Source: Ureibacillus yapensis
Lineage (GTDB): Bacteria > Bacillota > Bacilli > Bacillales_A > Planococcaceae
Direction: 5' to 3'
Length of the DNA stretch: 64,000 nt
Assembly (NCBI RefSeq): GCF_003515775.1
Contig: NZ_QWEI01000004.1
Span: 62,001 to 126,000 of the forward strand
In this document: positions 38,767 through 47,008 of the stretch, one piece after another
How the letters are laid out: each line of letters begins with the position of its first letter
Numbering within the stretch: position 1 is the stretch's first letter
Notes under the pieces: model-generated
The model's database searches: none
The model's input: the letters and a program-made list of their open reading frames with translations, nothing else
What the model was told of the DNA's origin: nothing
Position numbers and translations under genes: made by a program

Positions 38767-38778
38767 TGTGGGATATAA

Positions 38779-38792
38779 TGTAAACGCTCGCA
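38779..38792 (+). promoter_or_regulatory. Candidate cre (CcpA) site after crh
   Basis: TGTAAACGCTCGCA fits the TGNAANCGNTNNCA form of cre. It lies 13 bases after the crh stop and just before the terminator, overlapping a TATAAT. The location is unusual for a repressor site. Confidence 0.45.
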
Positions 38793-38797
38793 AGAAG

Positions 38798-38831
38798 GGA
38801 TGCCTCACGATTCAATGAGGTGTCCTTTTTT
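38798..38831 (+). terminator. Terminator of the yvcIJKL-crh region
   Basis: GGATGCCTCA pairs with TGAGGTGTCC (two wobbles) and is followed by six T. Confidence 0.8.
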
Positions 38832-38910
38832 CAGATTGAGGCCGGATGAAGGTATGACTTTTTTAGATTGGTTATACTAATTACAAAAATTATACAAAGG
38901 ATGCGATTAT

Positions 38911-39549
38911 GTGAATACTGAAATTATATATACAGTAAGTGAACCGATTGAAAAGAATAGAGAAACCTATCCAGCCATTTTTCTAATGCACGGAATGGGA
39001 AGCAATGAAAATGATTTGCCTGCTATTGTTAAGGAAATGGAAAAAGATTATTACATATTTAGTTTAAGGGGGCCACTTAGTCAAGGACCGGGTTATGCCT
39101 TTTTTACGATTGAACGAATTGGCAAACCACATGAAGAGCCGTTTCGAAGAATTTTAAAGGACGTACAAACTTTCCTGGAAGAAGCGACAAAACATTATCC
39201 AATTGATCCACAAAAGATCTATTTACTTGGATTTAGTCAGGGTGCCATTTTGAGTCAATCTTTGGCAACAATTTTAGGAAATCAACTAGCGGGAATTGTT
39301 TCAATAGGCGGGTATTTGCCTGAATTAGCTTTAGAAGGGCGAAACAAAGTAGATATGAATGGGTTGCAAGTTTTACTTGCCCACGGAGAACAGGATCCTG
39401 TGATTCCTTTTGAATGGAGCGAAAAAAGTAAGGACTTTTTTGAAACTGAGGGAGCCCAAGTGAAATACTTTCCTTACACCGGAGGCCATTTTGTCACTCC
39501 GCAACTGGTGGAAGAAATTGAAGAGTATTTTCACAATACAAATAAATAA
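38911..39549 (+). CDS. Phospholipase/carboxylesterase family hydrolase
   Basis: A 212-residue alpha/beta hydrolase. The oxyanion region is LMHGMGSNENDL; the nucleophile Ser lies in LGFSQGAIL (about 112-120), the acid in HGEQDPVIP and the base in GGHFVTP. It resembles the family of bacterial phospholipase/thioesterase-like esterases (Pfam Abhydrolase_2). The substrate is unknown. GTG start with AAAGGA. It is convergent with clpP. Confidence 0.82.
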   Translation: MNTEIIYTVSEPIEKNRETYPAIFLMHGMGSNENDLPAIVKEMEKDYYIFSLRGPLSQGPGYAFFTIERIGKPHEEPFRRILKDVQTFLEEATKHYPIDPQKIYLLGFSQGAILSQSLATILGNQLAGIVSIGGYLPELALEGRNKVDMNGLQVLLAHGEQDPVIPFEWSEKSKDFFETEGAQVKYFPYTGGHFVTPQLVEEIEEYFHNTNK

Positions 39550-39553
39550 CTAC

Positions 39554-39588
39554 AAAAAGGGTGATGAAGGAAAAATTCCTTCATCACC
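39554..39588 (-). terminator. Shared terminator between esterase and clpP
   Basis: The perfect 11-bp stem GGTGATGAAGG/CCTTCATCACC has T residues on the minus side and may serve both convergent genes. Confidence 0.8.
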
Positions 39589-39600
39589 TATCTTCTTGTC

Positions 39601-40191
39601 TTATTTATCTTCTAAACGTGTAATGATATTGTCGATTAGACCGTATTCTTTCGCTTGTTCAGCTGTCATGAAGTTATCGCGGTCTGTATCTTTTGCGATG
39701 CGCTCCAATGGTTGTCCAGTACGCTCGGATAAAATCTTGTTTAATTTATCGCGTAAGAATAGAATGCGTTTTGCCGCAATCTCGATTTCAGTTGCTTGCC
39801 CTTGAGCGCCGCCTAATGGTTGGTGAATCATAACTTCTGCATTTGGCAATGCAAAACGTTTGCCTGGTTCACCCGCAGTAAGAAGGAAAGCACCCATTGA
39901 TGCAGCCATTCCGATACAAATCGTTGAAACTTGAGGCTTGATGTATTGCATTGTATCGTAGATCGCCATACCTGCAGTAATGGATCCGCCTGGTGAGTTA
40001 ATATATAAAGAAATGTCTTTATCTGGATCTTCGGCTGCCAGGAATAATAATTGTGCCACGATGGAGTTTGCTACATTATCATCAATGCCACTGCCAAGCA
40101 TGATAATGCGGTCTTTTAAAAGACGGGAATAAATGTCGTACGCACGTTCTCCGCGGTTAGTTTGTTCAATAACTGTAGGAATTAAATTCAT
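39601..40191 (-). CDS. clpP: ATP-dependent Clp protease proteolytic subunit ClpP
   Basis: The 196-residue serine protease that assembles with ClpX, ClpC or ClpE. Catalytic Ser98 (GMAASMGAF), His123 (MIHQPLGG) and Asp172 are all present. A CtsR-type operator overlaps its promoter. A tRNA-Arg gene lies close upstream in the opposite direction, as in B. subtilis. Confidence 0.97.
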   Translation of the reverse strand: MNLIPTVIEQTNRGERAYDIYSRLLKDRIIMLGSGIDDNVANSIVAQLLFLAAEDPDKDISLYINSPGGSITAGMAIYDTMQYIKPQVSTICIGMAASMGAFLLTAGEPGKRFALPNAEVMIHQPLGGAQGQATEIEIAAKRILFLRDKLNKILSERTGQPLERIAKDTDRDNFMTAEQAKEYGLIDNIITRLEDK

Positions 40192-40261
40192 TAGTAAATC
40201 CTCCTTAAAAAGATTTAGTCGATTGCTCTTTTGCTAAAAGTTTCTTTTTAGCTTTAACCAT

Positions 40262-40291
40262 ATCATACACAGAATAGTCAAGGAAGGTCAA
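40262..40291 (-). promoter_or_regulatory. Promoter of clpP
   Basis: On the minus strand TTGACC (40286-40291), 18 bases, TATGAT (40262-40267), about 70 bases before the start codon. Confidence 0.6.
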
Positions 40292-40292
40292 A
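40276..40292 (+). promoter_or_regulatory. CtsR heptad operator
   Basis: AGTCAAG-GAA-GGTCAAA matches the CtsR direct repeat (A/G)GTCAAA-NAN-(A/G)GTCAAA with one mismatch and overlaps the clpP -35 box. CtsR would repress clpP until heat or protein stress. Confidence 0.75.
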
Positions 40293-40516
40293 TATAAACC
40301 ACCGACCTTTTAAAAAAATGGAAGCTGCCTTCTTACTATTCTATGAAAATGGAGCATAATAAAAGTAGTAAAGACAAAAAAACTTTAAAATCAAAATAAA
40401 AACCAAAATTTTGTTGAAATCCTTTGTATACATTTGTATAATAGAAAAGTCGTATTTATATTTGACGAGATGTTAAAAAAAACATACAATAGCAGAAGAC
40501 AAGCAATTTATAAAAT

Positions 40517-40591
40517 GTCCTCGTGGTGTAATGGATAACACTGGAGATTCCGGTTCTCCCGCTGGGGGTTCGATTCCCTCCGAGGGCGCCA
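40517..40591 (+). tRNA. tRNA-Arg (anticodon CCG)
   Basis: A 75-base gene with CCA encoded. The acceptor stem GTCCTCG/CGAGGGC has one G-T pair, the anticodon stem is GGAGA/TCTCC with loop TTCCGGT, and the T arm is GGGGGTTCGATTCCC. Discriminator G. It reads CGG codons. Confidence 0.95.
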
Positions 40592-40826
40592 TTTTACTGT
40601 CTTAAATATAAATATGAATAAGCTATACCTTCCTGGGATTATTAGTAATAGCAGCCTAATACTTCCAGAGAGAATGAAAAAATGGGGTAAGATGTAATTA
40701 CTGTACCAATTTATTTTATCCCAAATTCATTCTCTTTAAACTATCATTACCAATTTCTCATATAAATTTTTTATAAGTCCAGATATATTGCGTTTAATTT
40801 TAGTTTGAGGTAATAAATAGATATAA
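40592..40826. other. Gene-free stretch after tRNA-Arg with long inverted repeat
   Basis: No gene seen. AGAGAATGAA (about 40671) and TTCATTCTCT (about 40729) form the ends of an imperfect inverted repeat in which TGGGGTAA and TTATCCCA also pair, around an apex of about 25 bases. It may fold in the tRNA read-through transcript. Confidence 0.5.
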
Positions 40827-40860
40827 GGGTGTCTCCTGAACGATGGGGGACACCCTTTTT
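40827..40860 (+). terminator. Terminator downstream of tRNA-Arg
   Basis: GGGTGTCTCC pairs with GGGGACACCC and is followed by five T. Confidence 0.85.
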
Positions 40861-40915
40861 GTGTTTGAACGCTTGCTTGTCTTGACCGAGCTATCGTGTC
40901 TGCGGATTGAGGTTG

Positions 40916-41105
40916 TCTAATCGAGTGTTTTTCGTTGGTCGTCTGTAAAACGTTGCCTTAGAAGCGATCTAATCGACCGTTTTTCTACGAGCACCCCTAA
41001 AACGAGTGATTAGAATCAATCTAATCGACCATTTTTCCACGAGCAGCTCCAAAACGGGCCATTAGAAGTAATCTAATCGGCCTGATTTCCGTAAGCACTG
41101 TCAAC
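40916..41105. repeat. 52-bp tandem array D
   Basis: Four units start with TCTAATCGA at 40916, 40968, 41020 and 41072, exactly 52 bases apart. The unit continues CCGTTTTTC, then AAAACG and ATTAGAA. Read on the minus strand it resembles the unit of array C. It lies between tRNA-Arg and the convergent coat gene. Confidence 0.92.
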
Positions 41106-41195
41106 TGGAAGGAATGACCATGGTGGTTGGTAGCGCATGAGATGGGGTTTGCCCGTAAAGTGGCCAAGTCGTGTGGTGTACATGGATGGCAAAGT

Positions 41196-41236
41196 AAAAA
41201 ATCCATTTGATGCTCCAAACATCGAATGGATTTTTT
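41196..41236. terminator. Bidirectional terminator after the coat gene
   Basis: A 17-bp stem (41196-41212 with 41220-41236, one wobble) has A and T runs on both sides, so it can work on either strand. For the coat gene it lies beyond repeat R3. Confidence 0.85.
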
Positions 41237-41417
41237 GTGTCTAGCTCCAGCGCCCAGCCCCTCGAGTCGCTTCAGTCCCTCGGTCGAAAGCGGGAAAGAT
41301 GCTTTCGATTCGGGCCTTCCGCCGCACATGGATGTGCAAGTGCCGACAATGCCACACGATGTGGCGTTATTGTCGGCCAGCGCTTGTCGGGGCTAACCAG
41401 GGCGCTTGCGCTTTTCA
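41237..41417 (+). repeat. Long-hairpin repeat, copy R3
   Basis: It starts TGTCTAGCTCCAGCGCCCAG and ends CCAGGGCGCTTGCGCTTTTC. AGCGCCC/GGGCGCT and AGCCCC/GGGGCT pair at the ends; inside, GCCGACAAT/ATTGTCGGC encloses GCCAC/GTGGC. At about 180 bases it is the longest of the three copies. It abuts the stop codon of the coat gene. Confidence 0.85.
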
Positions 41418-41419
41418 AA

Positions 41420-42046
41420 TTAGTTCGGCATGTCTTTCGCTTTGTCTGCCTGACCGTACATATTTAGCATTGCTTGCATGTCTTGTGGGGCAAGTTGCGG
41501 AATTTGGTAATCGCCTCTTTGGTTTTGGTAAAGAGATATTTCGTATGCCATCTCAATGCAGTTTTGAATGGAATCTTGCAACACGCGGCGCACGACTGGG
41601 TTAGTTGCTTCAAGTGCAGCCGTTGTTTTCCCTGTAGCAAGTGTTTTATGGCAGCTTAAAAGGGCACCGGAAATAATGGAATCATCAATTTCGTTTGCAG
41701 ATGTCATTGGTTTTTTAGGCTGGCCAGGAGTTAAGCCATATTTTGAATCGTTGCCCATTTGCATTTTGTATGAACGCGTTGGGTGGCTTGGATCTTGTCC
41801 TGTTTTAAAACATTCCGCAGTAATATTGTATTCGTCTAACATGAATGCATATTGGCGATCTAAAATGTTTAATAATTCTTGGTCTTTTACATGAGGACGG
41901 TAGAAAATAAATGCATTCAACGCACCGATCGAAGCGCTAAGCACTTCATGAACATCCAATACTTCATGTGCCCCATGGTTCATGGATAGCGGCATATTGC
42001 CTTGAGTCGTTTGAGATTGGTTAAACATTTGATTGTTTTGCTCCAT
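41420..42046 (-). CDS. CotF-family spore coat protein
   Basis: A 208-residue protein with a Gln/Asn/Met-rich N-terminus (about 1-30) and a helical coat-protein-F domain (about 30-190; ALNAFIFYRP, DEYNITAECFKTGQDPSHP, SCHKTLATGKTTAALEATNP). The ATG at 42046 has AGGAGG ten bases upstream. It would be made in the mother cell; no sigma-E or sigma-K promoter was firmly identified. Confidence 0.82.
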   Translation of the reverse strand: MEQNNQMFNQSQTTQGNMPLSMNHGAHEVLDVHEVLSASIGALNAFIFYRPHVKDQELLNILDRQYAFMLDEYNITAECFKTGQDPSHPTRSYKMQMGNDSKYGLTPGQPKKPMTSANEIDDSIISGALLSCHKTLATGKTTAALEATNPVVRRVLQDSIQNCIEMAYEISLYQNQRGDYQIPQLAPQDMQAMLNMYGQADKAKDMPN

Positions 42047-42170
42047 ATTCAATATTCCTCCTGCAAATTTAGTGTACAAAGTCGTACGGCATTAGTTTGC
42101 GTTATTTGTTAGTTGATTATTCAACGAAATTTTGCGATGCTAGGAAGGAGAAAGCTCGGGAGGGAAATTT

Positions 42171-42401
42171 ATGAAAGTTCACTTTTATTCGAGGCCGGAT
42201 TGTTCATTATGCGAAGAAGGGCTAAGATCGCTCAAGTTAGTCCAAGAAGAAATTCCATTTGAAATTGAAGTGATTAATATCGAAGAAGATGAGGCATTGC
42301 ACGAAAAATATATGGTCATGATTCCAGTTGTGGAAAAAGAGGGGGAAGTCATCCAATATGGCATCCTGGATTATGCAAGTCTTTATGAATCGCTGCAATA
42401 G
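42171..42401 (+). CDS. Glutaredoxin-like small protein
   Basis: A 76-residue thioredoxin-fold protein with CSLC (about residues 11-14) as redox pair and a cis-proline in MIPVV. GAGGGAAATTT precedes the ATG. Genes of this kind commonly precede cggR in Bacillales. The partner is unknown. Confidence 0.8.
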   Translation: MKVHFYSRPDCSLCEEGLRSLKLVQEEIPFEIEVINIEEDEALHEKYMVMIPVVEKEGEVIQYGILDYASLYESLQ

Positions 42402-42411
42402 TTAAAATTAT

Positions 42412-42440
42412 TTGTACAAATGAAAATAAAAATGTATACT
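42412..42440 (+). promoter_or_regulatory. Promoter of cggR-gapA
   Basis: TTGTAC (42412-42417), 17 bases, TATACT (42435-42440). Start point expected near 42447. Confidence 0.7.
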
Positions 42441-42469
42441 CAACATGTAAATTATTTTTTTGATTGTTG

Positions 42470-42504
42470 TGGGACAAAAAATAATCAGTGGGACAAAAAG
42501 TACC
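42470..42504 (+). promoter_or_regulatory. CggR operator
   Basis: Two direct copies of GTGGGACAAAAA, with GGGAC at 42471 and 42490, lie just past the start point. The B. subtilis operator has CGGGAC half-sites 20 bases apart; here the distance is 19. This position would let CggR act as a roadblock. Confidence 0.65.
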
Positions 42505-42522
42505 CAACGGAAGGTGTGCAAT

Positions 42523-43551
42523 TTGAAAGAACATCAACCAGAACAATTGCTTCAACAGCTTGTTCCTGAACTTTCTGCAATCTTTCAGTTAAGGTATCGG
42601 ATATTGCAGACAATCGCCGTTTCGGGACCGATTGGACGACGAACGATATTGGAAGTGCTGAATATCACCGAGCGGACGGTTCGCAATGAAACAACTTTGT
42701 TGAATAATCAGAATTTAGTAGAAACCACACAAAAAGGAATGATTTGTACACCGAAAGGGTATGAACTCCTTGAGGGACTTAAAGAAACATTCCAGCAAAT
42801 TTCAGGCTTAAGTTTCAAAGAGAAAAAACTAAGCGAAATATTGGGGATTAAGAAAGTCATTATTGTACCGGGCGATGTGGATATAGATTCCAGCATTAAA
42901 CAATTGCTGGGAAAAGAAGCATCGGAGTTTTTGACAAATATCGCCGGGAAAGATGACATTGTCGCAGTGACAGGAGGCAGTTCAATTGCTGCTATGGCCA
43001 ATTTCCTATCGCCTGTAAAATCGCTGGGTACCCTCACATTTGTGGCGGCAAGAGGAAGTCTAGGCAATGAGTTGAATGTAGAAGCCAATACGCTGGTTAC
43101 GAAATTTGCATCGCAATGCGGGGCGCAAAGCCGTACGTTGTTCTTGCCTGAAAACCTAAGTGAAACGGCATATAATGCGATGATTCAGGAGCCGATGGTA
43201 AAAGACATTTTAAATCTTTACGAACAAACGAATATCGTCATTCATGGCATCGGATCGGCACAAGAGATGGCGATTAGACGTCAGTCAAGCGAATCCATTA
43301 TCGAACGATTGCGCAATGAAAAAGCGGTAGGCGAAGCATTCGGTTATTATTTTGATGAAAATGGCGAAATTATATACCGAATCAATACAATCGGCATCCA
43401 GCTCGAGCAAGTAAAGGACAGTCAAAACATCATCGCTGTTGCAGGCGGTTCCACAAAAGCAAAAGCCATTTTGGCGTATTTCAAAAAAGATGCAGCCAAA
43501 CAAACTGTTTTGGTAACAGATGAAGGGGCAGCAAATGGTATTTTAAATTAA
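42523..43551 (+). CDS. cggR: Central glycolytic genes regulator CggR
   Basis: A 342-residue SorC/DeoR-type repressor of glycolytic genes, released by fructose-1,6-bisphosphate. An N-terminal winged helix (about 25-75, with GPIGRRTILEVLNITERTVR) precedes the sugar-binding domain (GGSSIAAMA, IHGIGSAQEMA, and a final TDEGAANGIL). The TTG start at 42523 follows GGAAGGTG and gives the usual length; upstream in-frame GTG codons lie in the operator region. Confidence 0.93.
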   Translation: MKEHQPEQLLQQLVPELSAIFQLRYRILQTIAVSGPIGRRTILEVLNITERTVRNETTLLNNQNLVETTQKGMICTPKGYELLEGLKETFQQISGLSFKEKKLSEILGIKKVIIVPGDVDIDSSIKQLLGKEASEFLTNIAGKDDIVAVTGGSSIAAMANFLSPVKSLGTLTFVAARGSLGNELNVEANTLVTKFASQCGAQSRTLFLPENLSETAYNAMIQEPMVKDILNLYEQTNIVIHGIGSAQEMAIRRQSSESIIERLRNEKAVGEAFGYYFDENGEIIYRINTIGIQLEQVKDSQNIIAVAGGSTKAKAILAYFKKDAAKQTVLVTDEGAANGILN

Positions 43552-43555
43552 AATC

Positions 43556-43594
43556 CCATGCCTAATCGACACAAGAAATTGGCCGATTGCATGG
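43556..43594 (+). promoter_or_regulatory. Stem-loop between cggR and gapA
   Basis: CCATGC/GCATGG and AATCG/CGATT form a strong hairpin right after the cggR stop, without T run. In B. subtilis the cggR-gapA transcript is cut by RNase Y near such a hairpin to stabilise gapA mRNA; the same role is inferred. A palindrome TTATAGGCCTATAA follows at 43622. Confidence 0.5.
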
Positions 43595-43667
43595 TTAAAT
43601 TATTATTTCTAGGCAAAACTGTTATAGGCCTATAATTAATCAATATATATTCTGGGAGGAATTTGAT

Positions 43668-44666
43668 ATGGCAATCAAAATTGCAATTAACGGGTTTGGA
43701 CGAATTGGGAGATTGGTTTTTCGCGAGGCAATCAACAACAGTGAATTTGAAGTGGTTGCAGTAAATGACCTAACCGATGCACATCAACTTGCTCACCTGT
43801 TAAAATATGATTCCGTTCATGGCGTTTACAGCGGAGAAGTTCAATCTGAAGAAGATGCTTTCATCGTAGACGGCAAAAGAGTGAAAGTGTTATCTGAAAA
43901 AGACCCTGCAAATCTGCCATGGGGCGAACTGGACATCGATGTTGTAGTAGAATCGACTGGTCGTTTCCGTTCAATGGAAGAAGTATCAAAACATGTTCAA
44001 GCGGGTGCAAAAAAAGCGATTTTATCTGCTCCTGCCAAAGGTGAAATGCCAACATACGTGATGGGCGTTAACCATACAGAATATAACGGATCAGAAAATG
44101 TTATCTCTAATGCATCTTGTACAACAAACTGTTTGGCTCCCGTGGCGAAAGTATTGGATGAGAGATTTGGCATCAATCGCGGATTAATGACAACAATTCA
44201 TTCCTATACAAATGATCAGCGCATCCTGGATTTCCCGCACAGTGACCCAAGACGTGCCCGTGCCGGTGCTGTATCAATGATCCCGACAACGACTGGGGCA
44301 GCGGTGGCTGTTGCAAAAGTTCTTCCACATTTAAAAGGAAAACTTGACGGGTTCTCAATGCGTGTTCCAACGCCAAACGTATCATGTGTTGACCTTGTTG
44401 TTGAATTAGGAAAATCCGTAACTGTAGAAGATGTGAATAATGCGTTAAAAGAAGCAGCAAGCGGCGAACTAAAAGGAATTCTGGATTACAATGAATTGCC
44501 ATTAGTGTCGATCGATTATAACGGAAACCCTCATTCATCGACTGTGGATGGATTATCAACAATGGTCCTGGAAAACAACCTGGTAAAAGTTCTTGCATGG
44601 TACGATAATGAAATCGGCTATTCTAACCGCGTATTGGATTTAGCAAAATATATCCAATCTGTTTAA
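43668..44666 (+). CDS. gapA: Glyceraldehyde-3-phosphate dehydrogenase GapA
   Basis: The NAD-dependent glycolytic enzyme of 332 residues. Rossmann motif INGFGRIGRL (8-17), catalytic cysteine in SNASCTTNCLAP (about 150) and the substrate loop with RRARAGAVSMIPTTTGAA. It follows cggR, so it is the glycolytic and not the gluconeogenic form. GGGAGG precedes the ATG. Confidence 0.97.
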   Translation: MAIKIAINGFGRIGRLVFREAINNSEFEVVAVNDLTDAHQLAHLLKYDSVHGVYSGEVQSEEDAFIVDGKRVKVLSEKDPANLPWGELDIDVVVESTGRFRSMEEVSKHVQAGAKKAILSAPAKGEMPTYVMGVNHTEYNGSENVISNASCTTNCLAPVAKVLDERFGINRGLMTTIHSYTNDQRILDFPHSDPRRARAGAVSMIPTTTGAAVAVAKVLPHLKGKLDGFSMRVPTPNVSCVDLVVELGKSVTVEDVNNALKEAASGELKGILDYNELPLVSIDYNGNPHSSTVDGLSTMVLENNLVKVLAWYDNEIGYSNRVLDLAKYIQSV

Positions 44667-44790
44667 TGTGTCATACTGATTCGCGTTAAATGCGATTCGA
44701 AGCTTTATTTAATATGGCATATTTCGCTAAACGTGTAGAAAAAGTATAGCCTTTATAATTATTACCATTTATAATAATGAAGGGTAAAAG

Positions 44791-44823
44791 AAAGCGATGG
44801 ATCTCAGACCCATCGCTTTTTTT
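44791..44823 (+). terminator. Terminator of cggR-gapA
   Basis: AAAGCGATGG pairs with CCATCGCTTT and T follows. It separates gapA from pgk, so pgk must have its own promoter or depend on read-through. Confidence 0.88.
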
Positions 44824-44961
44824 AGCAAGAACGTTAAAAACGTCTTATCGTGGGTATATATGTAAGATGTAATAAGAGACGCTTACTATCTTGCTTTTTA
44901 AGGTTTTAATGGCATCAAAGATAAGGCGAATCGCAACACAGTTTGTAGGAGGGTTTTCTTA

Positions 44962-46146
44962 ATGTTTTCAAAGAAGACGATGAATGATGTAGAGGTAAAA
45001 GGTAAACGAGTATTTGTACGTGTGGATTTCAATGTGCCGATGGAAAACGGCGAAATCACGGATGATACACGTATTCGCGCAGCCATTCCAACAATTAAAC
45101 AACTTGTCGATTCAGGGGCAAAAGTGATTTTGGCTTCTCACCTGGGTCGTCCAAAAGGGGAAGTAAACGAGGAAATGCGTTTAACGGCAGTCGGCAAACG
45201 CCTGGCGGAACTGATTGGACAGCCCGTAACCAAATTGGATGAATCCATCGGAGAAGAAGTAGAAACAACAATCGCCAACATGAATGAAGGAGACATCGTC
45301 CTATTAGAAAATGTTCGCTTCCATAAAGGGGAAGAGAAAAACGATGAAGAGTTATCAAAATCTTTTGCGAAATTGGCCGACCTTTATGTCAATGATGCAT
45401 TTGGGGCAGCCCACCGTGCACATGCTTCCACAGAAGGAATCGCTAAATACGTACCTGCTGTGTCAGGGATATTGATGGAAAAAGAACTGGATGTTTTGGG
45501 AAAAGCTCTATCCAATCCTGAAAGACCGTTCACGGCCATTATCGGCGGCGCAAAAGTAAAAGATAAAATCGGCGTCATTGAAAATTTATTGGATAAAGTT
45601 GATCACTTGATTATCGGCGGCGGACTGTCTTATACCTTTACAAAAGCGCAAGGCTACGCCATCGGTAAATCATTGGTGGAAGAAGATAAAATCGAATTGG
45701 CAAAAGGATTTATCGAAAAAGCGAAAGAAAAAGGCGTTCAGCTTCATATGCCTGTCGACGCAGTGGTGGCAAACGAGTTTTCAAAGGATGCCGAAAGCAA
45801 AGTGGTCAATATCGAGGACATTCCGGAAGATTGGATGGGACTGGATATCGGACCGAAAACGGCAGAACATTATGCCAACATCATCAAAGAATCAAAACTG
45901 ATCATTTGGAACGGCCCAATGGGTGTGTTCGAGATGGACAAATTCGCAAATGGTACCAAAGCGGTGGCACAAGCCATGGCGGAAACAGAAGGCTACACGA
46001 TTATCGGTGGAGGCGATTCGGCTGCAGCAGTTGAAAAATTCGATGTTGCACAGAAAATGAATCATATCTCTACAGGTGGAGGAGCTTCACTTGAGCTGAT
46101 GGAAGGAAAAGAACTTCCAGGCATTGTGGCGCTAAACGATCAATAA
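44962..46146 (+). CDS. pgk: Phosphoglycerate kinase Pgk
   Basis: 394 residues. The signature [20 protein letters not shown] lies near the N-terminus, with SHLGRPKG, and the nucleotide domain has [10 protein letters not shown] and the hinge-region [12 protein letters not shown]. It makes ATP from 1,3-bisphosphoglycerate. TAGGAGGG precedes the ATG. Confidence 0.97.
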   Translation: MFSKKTMNDVEVKGKRVFVRVDFNVPMENGEITDDTRIRAAIPTIKQLVDSGAKVILASHLGRPKGEVNEEMRLTAVGKRLAELIGQPVTKLDESIGEEVETTIANMNEGDIVLLENVRFHKGEEKNDEELSKSFAKLADLYVNDAFGAAHRAHASTEGIAKYVPAVSGILMEKELDVLGKALSNPERPFTAIIGGAKVKDKIGVIENLLDKVDHLIIGGGLSYTFTKAQGYAIGKSLVEEDKIELAKGFIEKAKEKGVQLHMPVDAVVANEFSKDAESKVVNIEDIPEDWMGLDIGPKTAEHYANIIKESKLIIWNGPMGVFEMDKFANGTKAVAQAMAETEGYTIIGGGDSAAAVEKFDVAQKMNHISTGGGASLELMEGKELPGIVALNDQ

Positions 46147-46158
46147 GGAGGCAATTTC

Positions 46159-46917
46159 ATGCGTAAACCCATCATTGCTGGAAACTGGAAAATGTTCAAA
46201 ACATTTGACGAGGCAGTAGAATTTGCAGAAAACGTACGCGAAAAAGTCCCATCGGAAGAAAAGGTTGATGCCGTCATCTGCGCGCCCGCGATTTATTTGC
46301 CAACATTGGTTGATATTGCGGCGGAAACGGACTTGGCAATCGGTGCACAAAACATGCATTTTGAAAACGAAGGAGCCTTCACGGGAGAAATCAGTCCTTC
46401 CCAACTTGCCTCCATACATGTAGATTACTGTATTATCGGCCACTCGGAACGCCGCGAGTATTTCAATGAAACAGACGAAGCGGTAAATAAAAAAGTAAGA
46501 GCGGCATTAATGAACGGAATTGTGCCAATCATTTGCTGCGGCGAAACATTGGAAGAACGTGAAAGCGCTAAAACGGAAGAAAAAGTAGCTTCCCAAGTGA
46601 CGGAAGCTTTGGAAGGGTTTTCGCCGGAAGAAGTTAAACACATGGTCATTGCGTATGAACCAATTTGGGCGATTGGAACCGGCAAAACGGCCACTGCAGA
46701 TGACGCCAATGCAGTTTGCGGCAAGATTCGTGAAGTGGTGGAAGGCTTGTATGGTGAAGAAACAGCCAGTACAATCCGAATCCAATATGGCGGCAGCGTA
46801 AAACCTGAGAATATTGAAGAATTGTTATCAAAAGAACATATTGATGGCGCCCTTGTTGGAGGAGCCAGCTTGCAAGCGGATTCTTATTTGGCACTGTTAA
46901 ATCAAGCAGCCAAATAA
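46159..46917 (+). CDS. tpiA: Triosephosphate isomerase TpiA
   Basis: 252 residues. The active site has Lys in AGNWKM, His in IIGHSERR and Glu in [11 protein letters not shown], with the phosphate loop GGSVKPEN. It starts 12 bases after pgk with AAGGAGG. Confidence 0.97.
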   Translation: MRKPIIAGNWKMFKTFDEAVEFAENVREKVPSEEKVDAVICAPAIYLPTLVDIAAETDLAIGAQNMHFENEGAFTGEISPSQLASIHVDYCIIGHSERREYFNETDEAVNKKVRAALMNGIVPIICCGETLEERESAKTEEKVASQVTEALEGFSPEEVKHMVIAYEPIWAIGTGKTATADDANAVCGKIREVVEGLYGEETASTIRIQYGGSVKPENIEELLSKEHIDGALVGGASLQADSYLALLNQAAK

Positions 46918-47008
46918 AACCCTTGCCTTTATAAATGCTAGTGGCGCAGTACAGCATTTGAACTGCGCCATGTGAAATTGATAAAAATTAATGGAGATGT
47001 AAAGGAAA

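Noticed and set aside
44690-44720. Small hairpin after gapA as an extra terminator
   Set aside because: It has no T run; the strong terminator at 44791 explains the end of the transcript.
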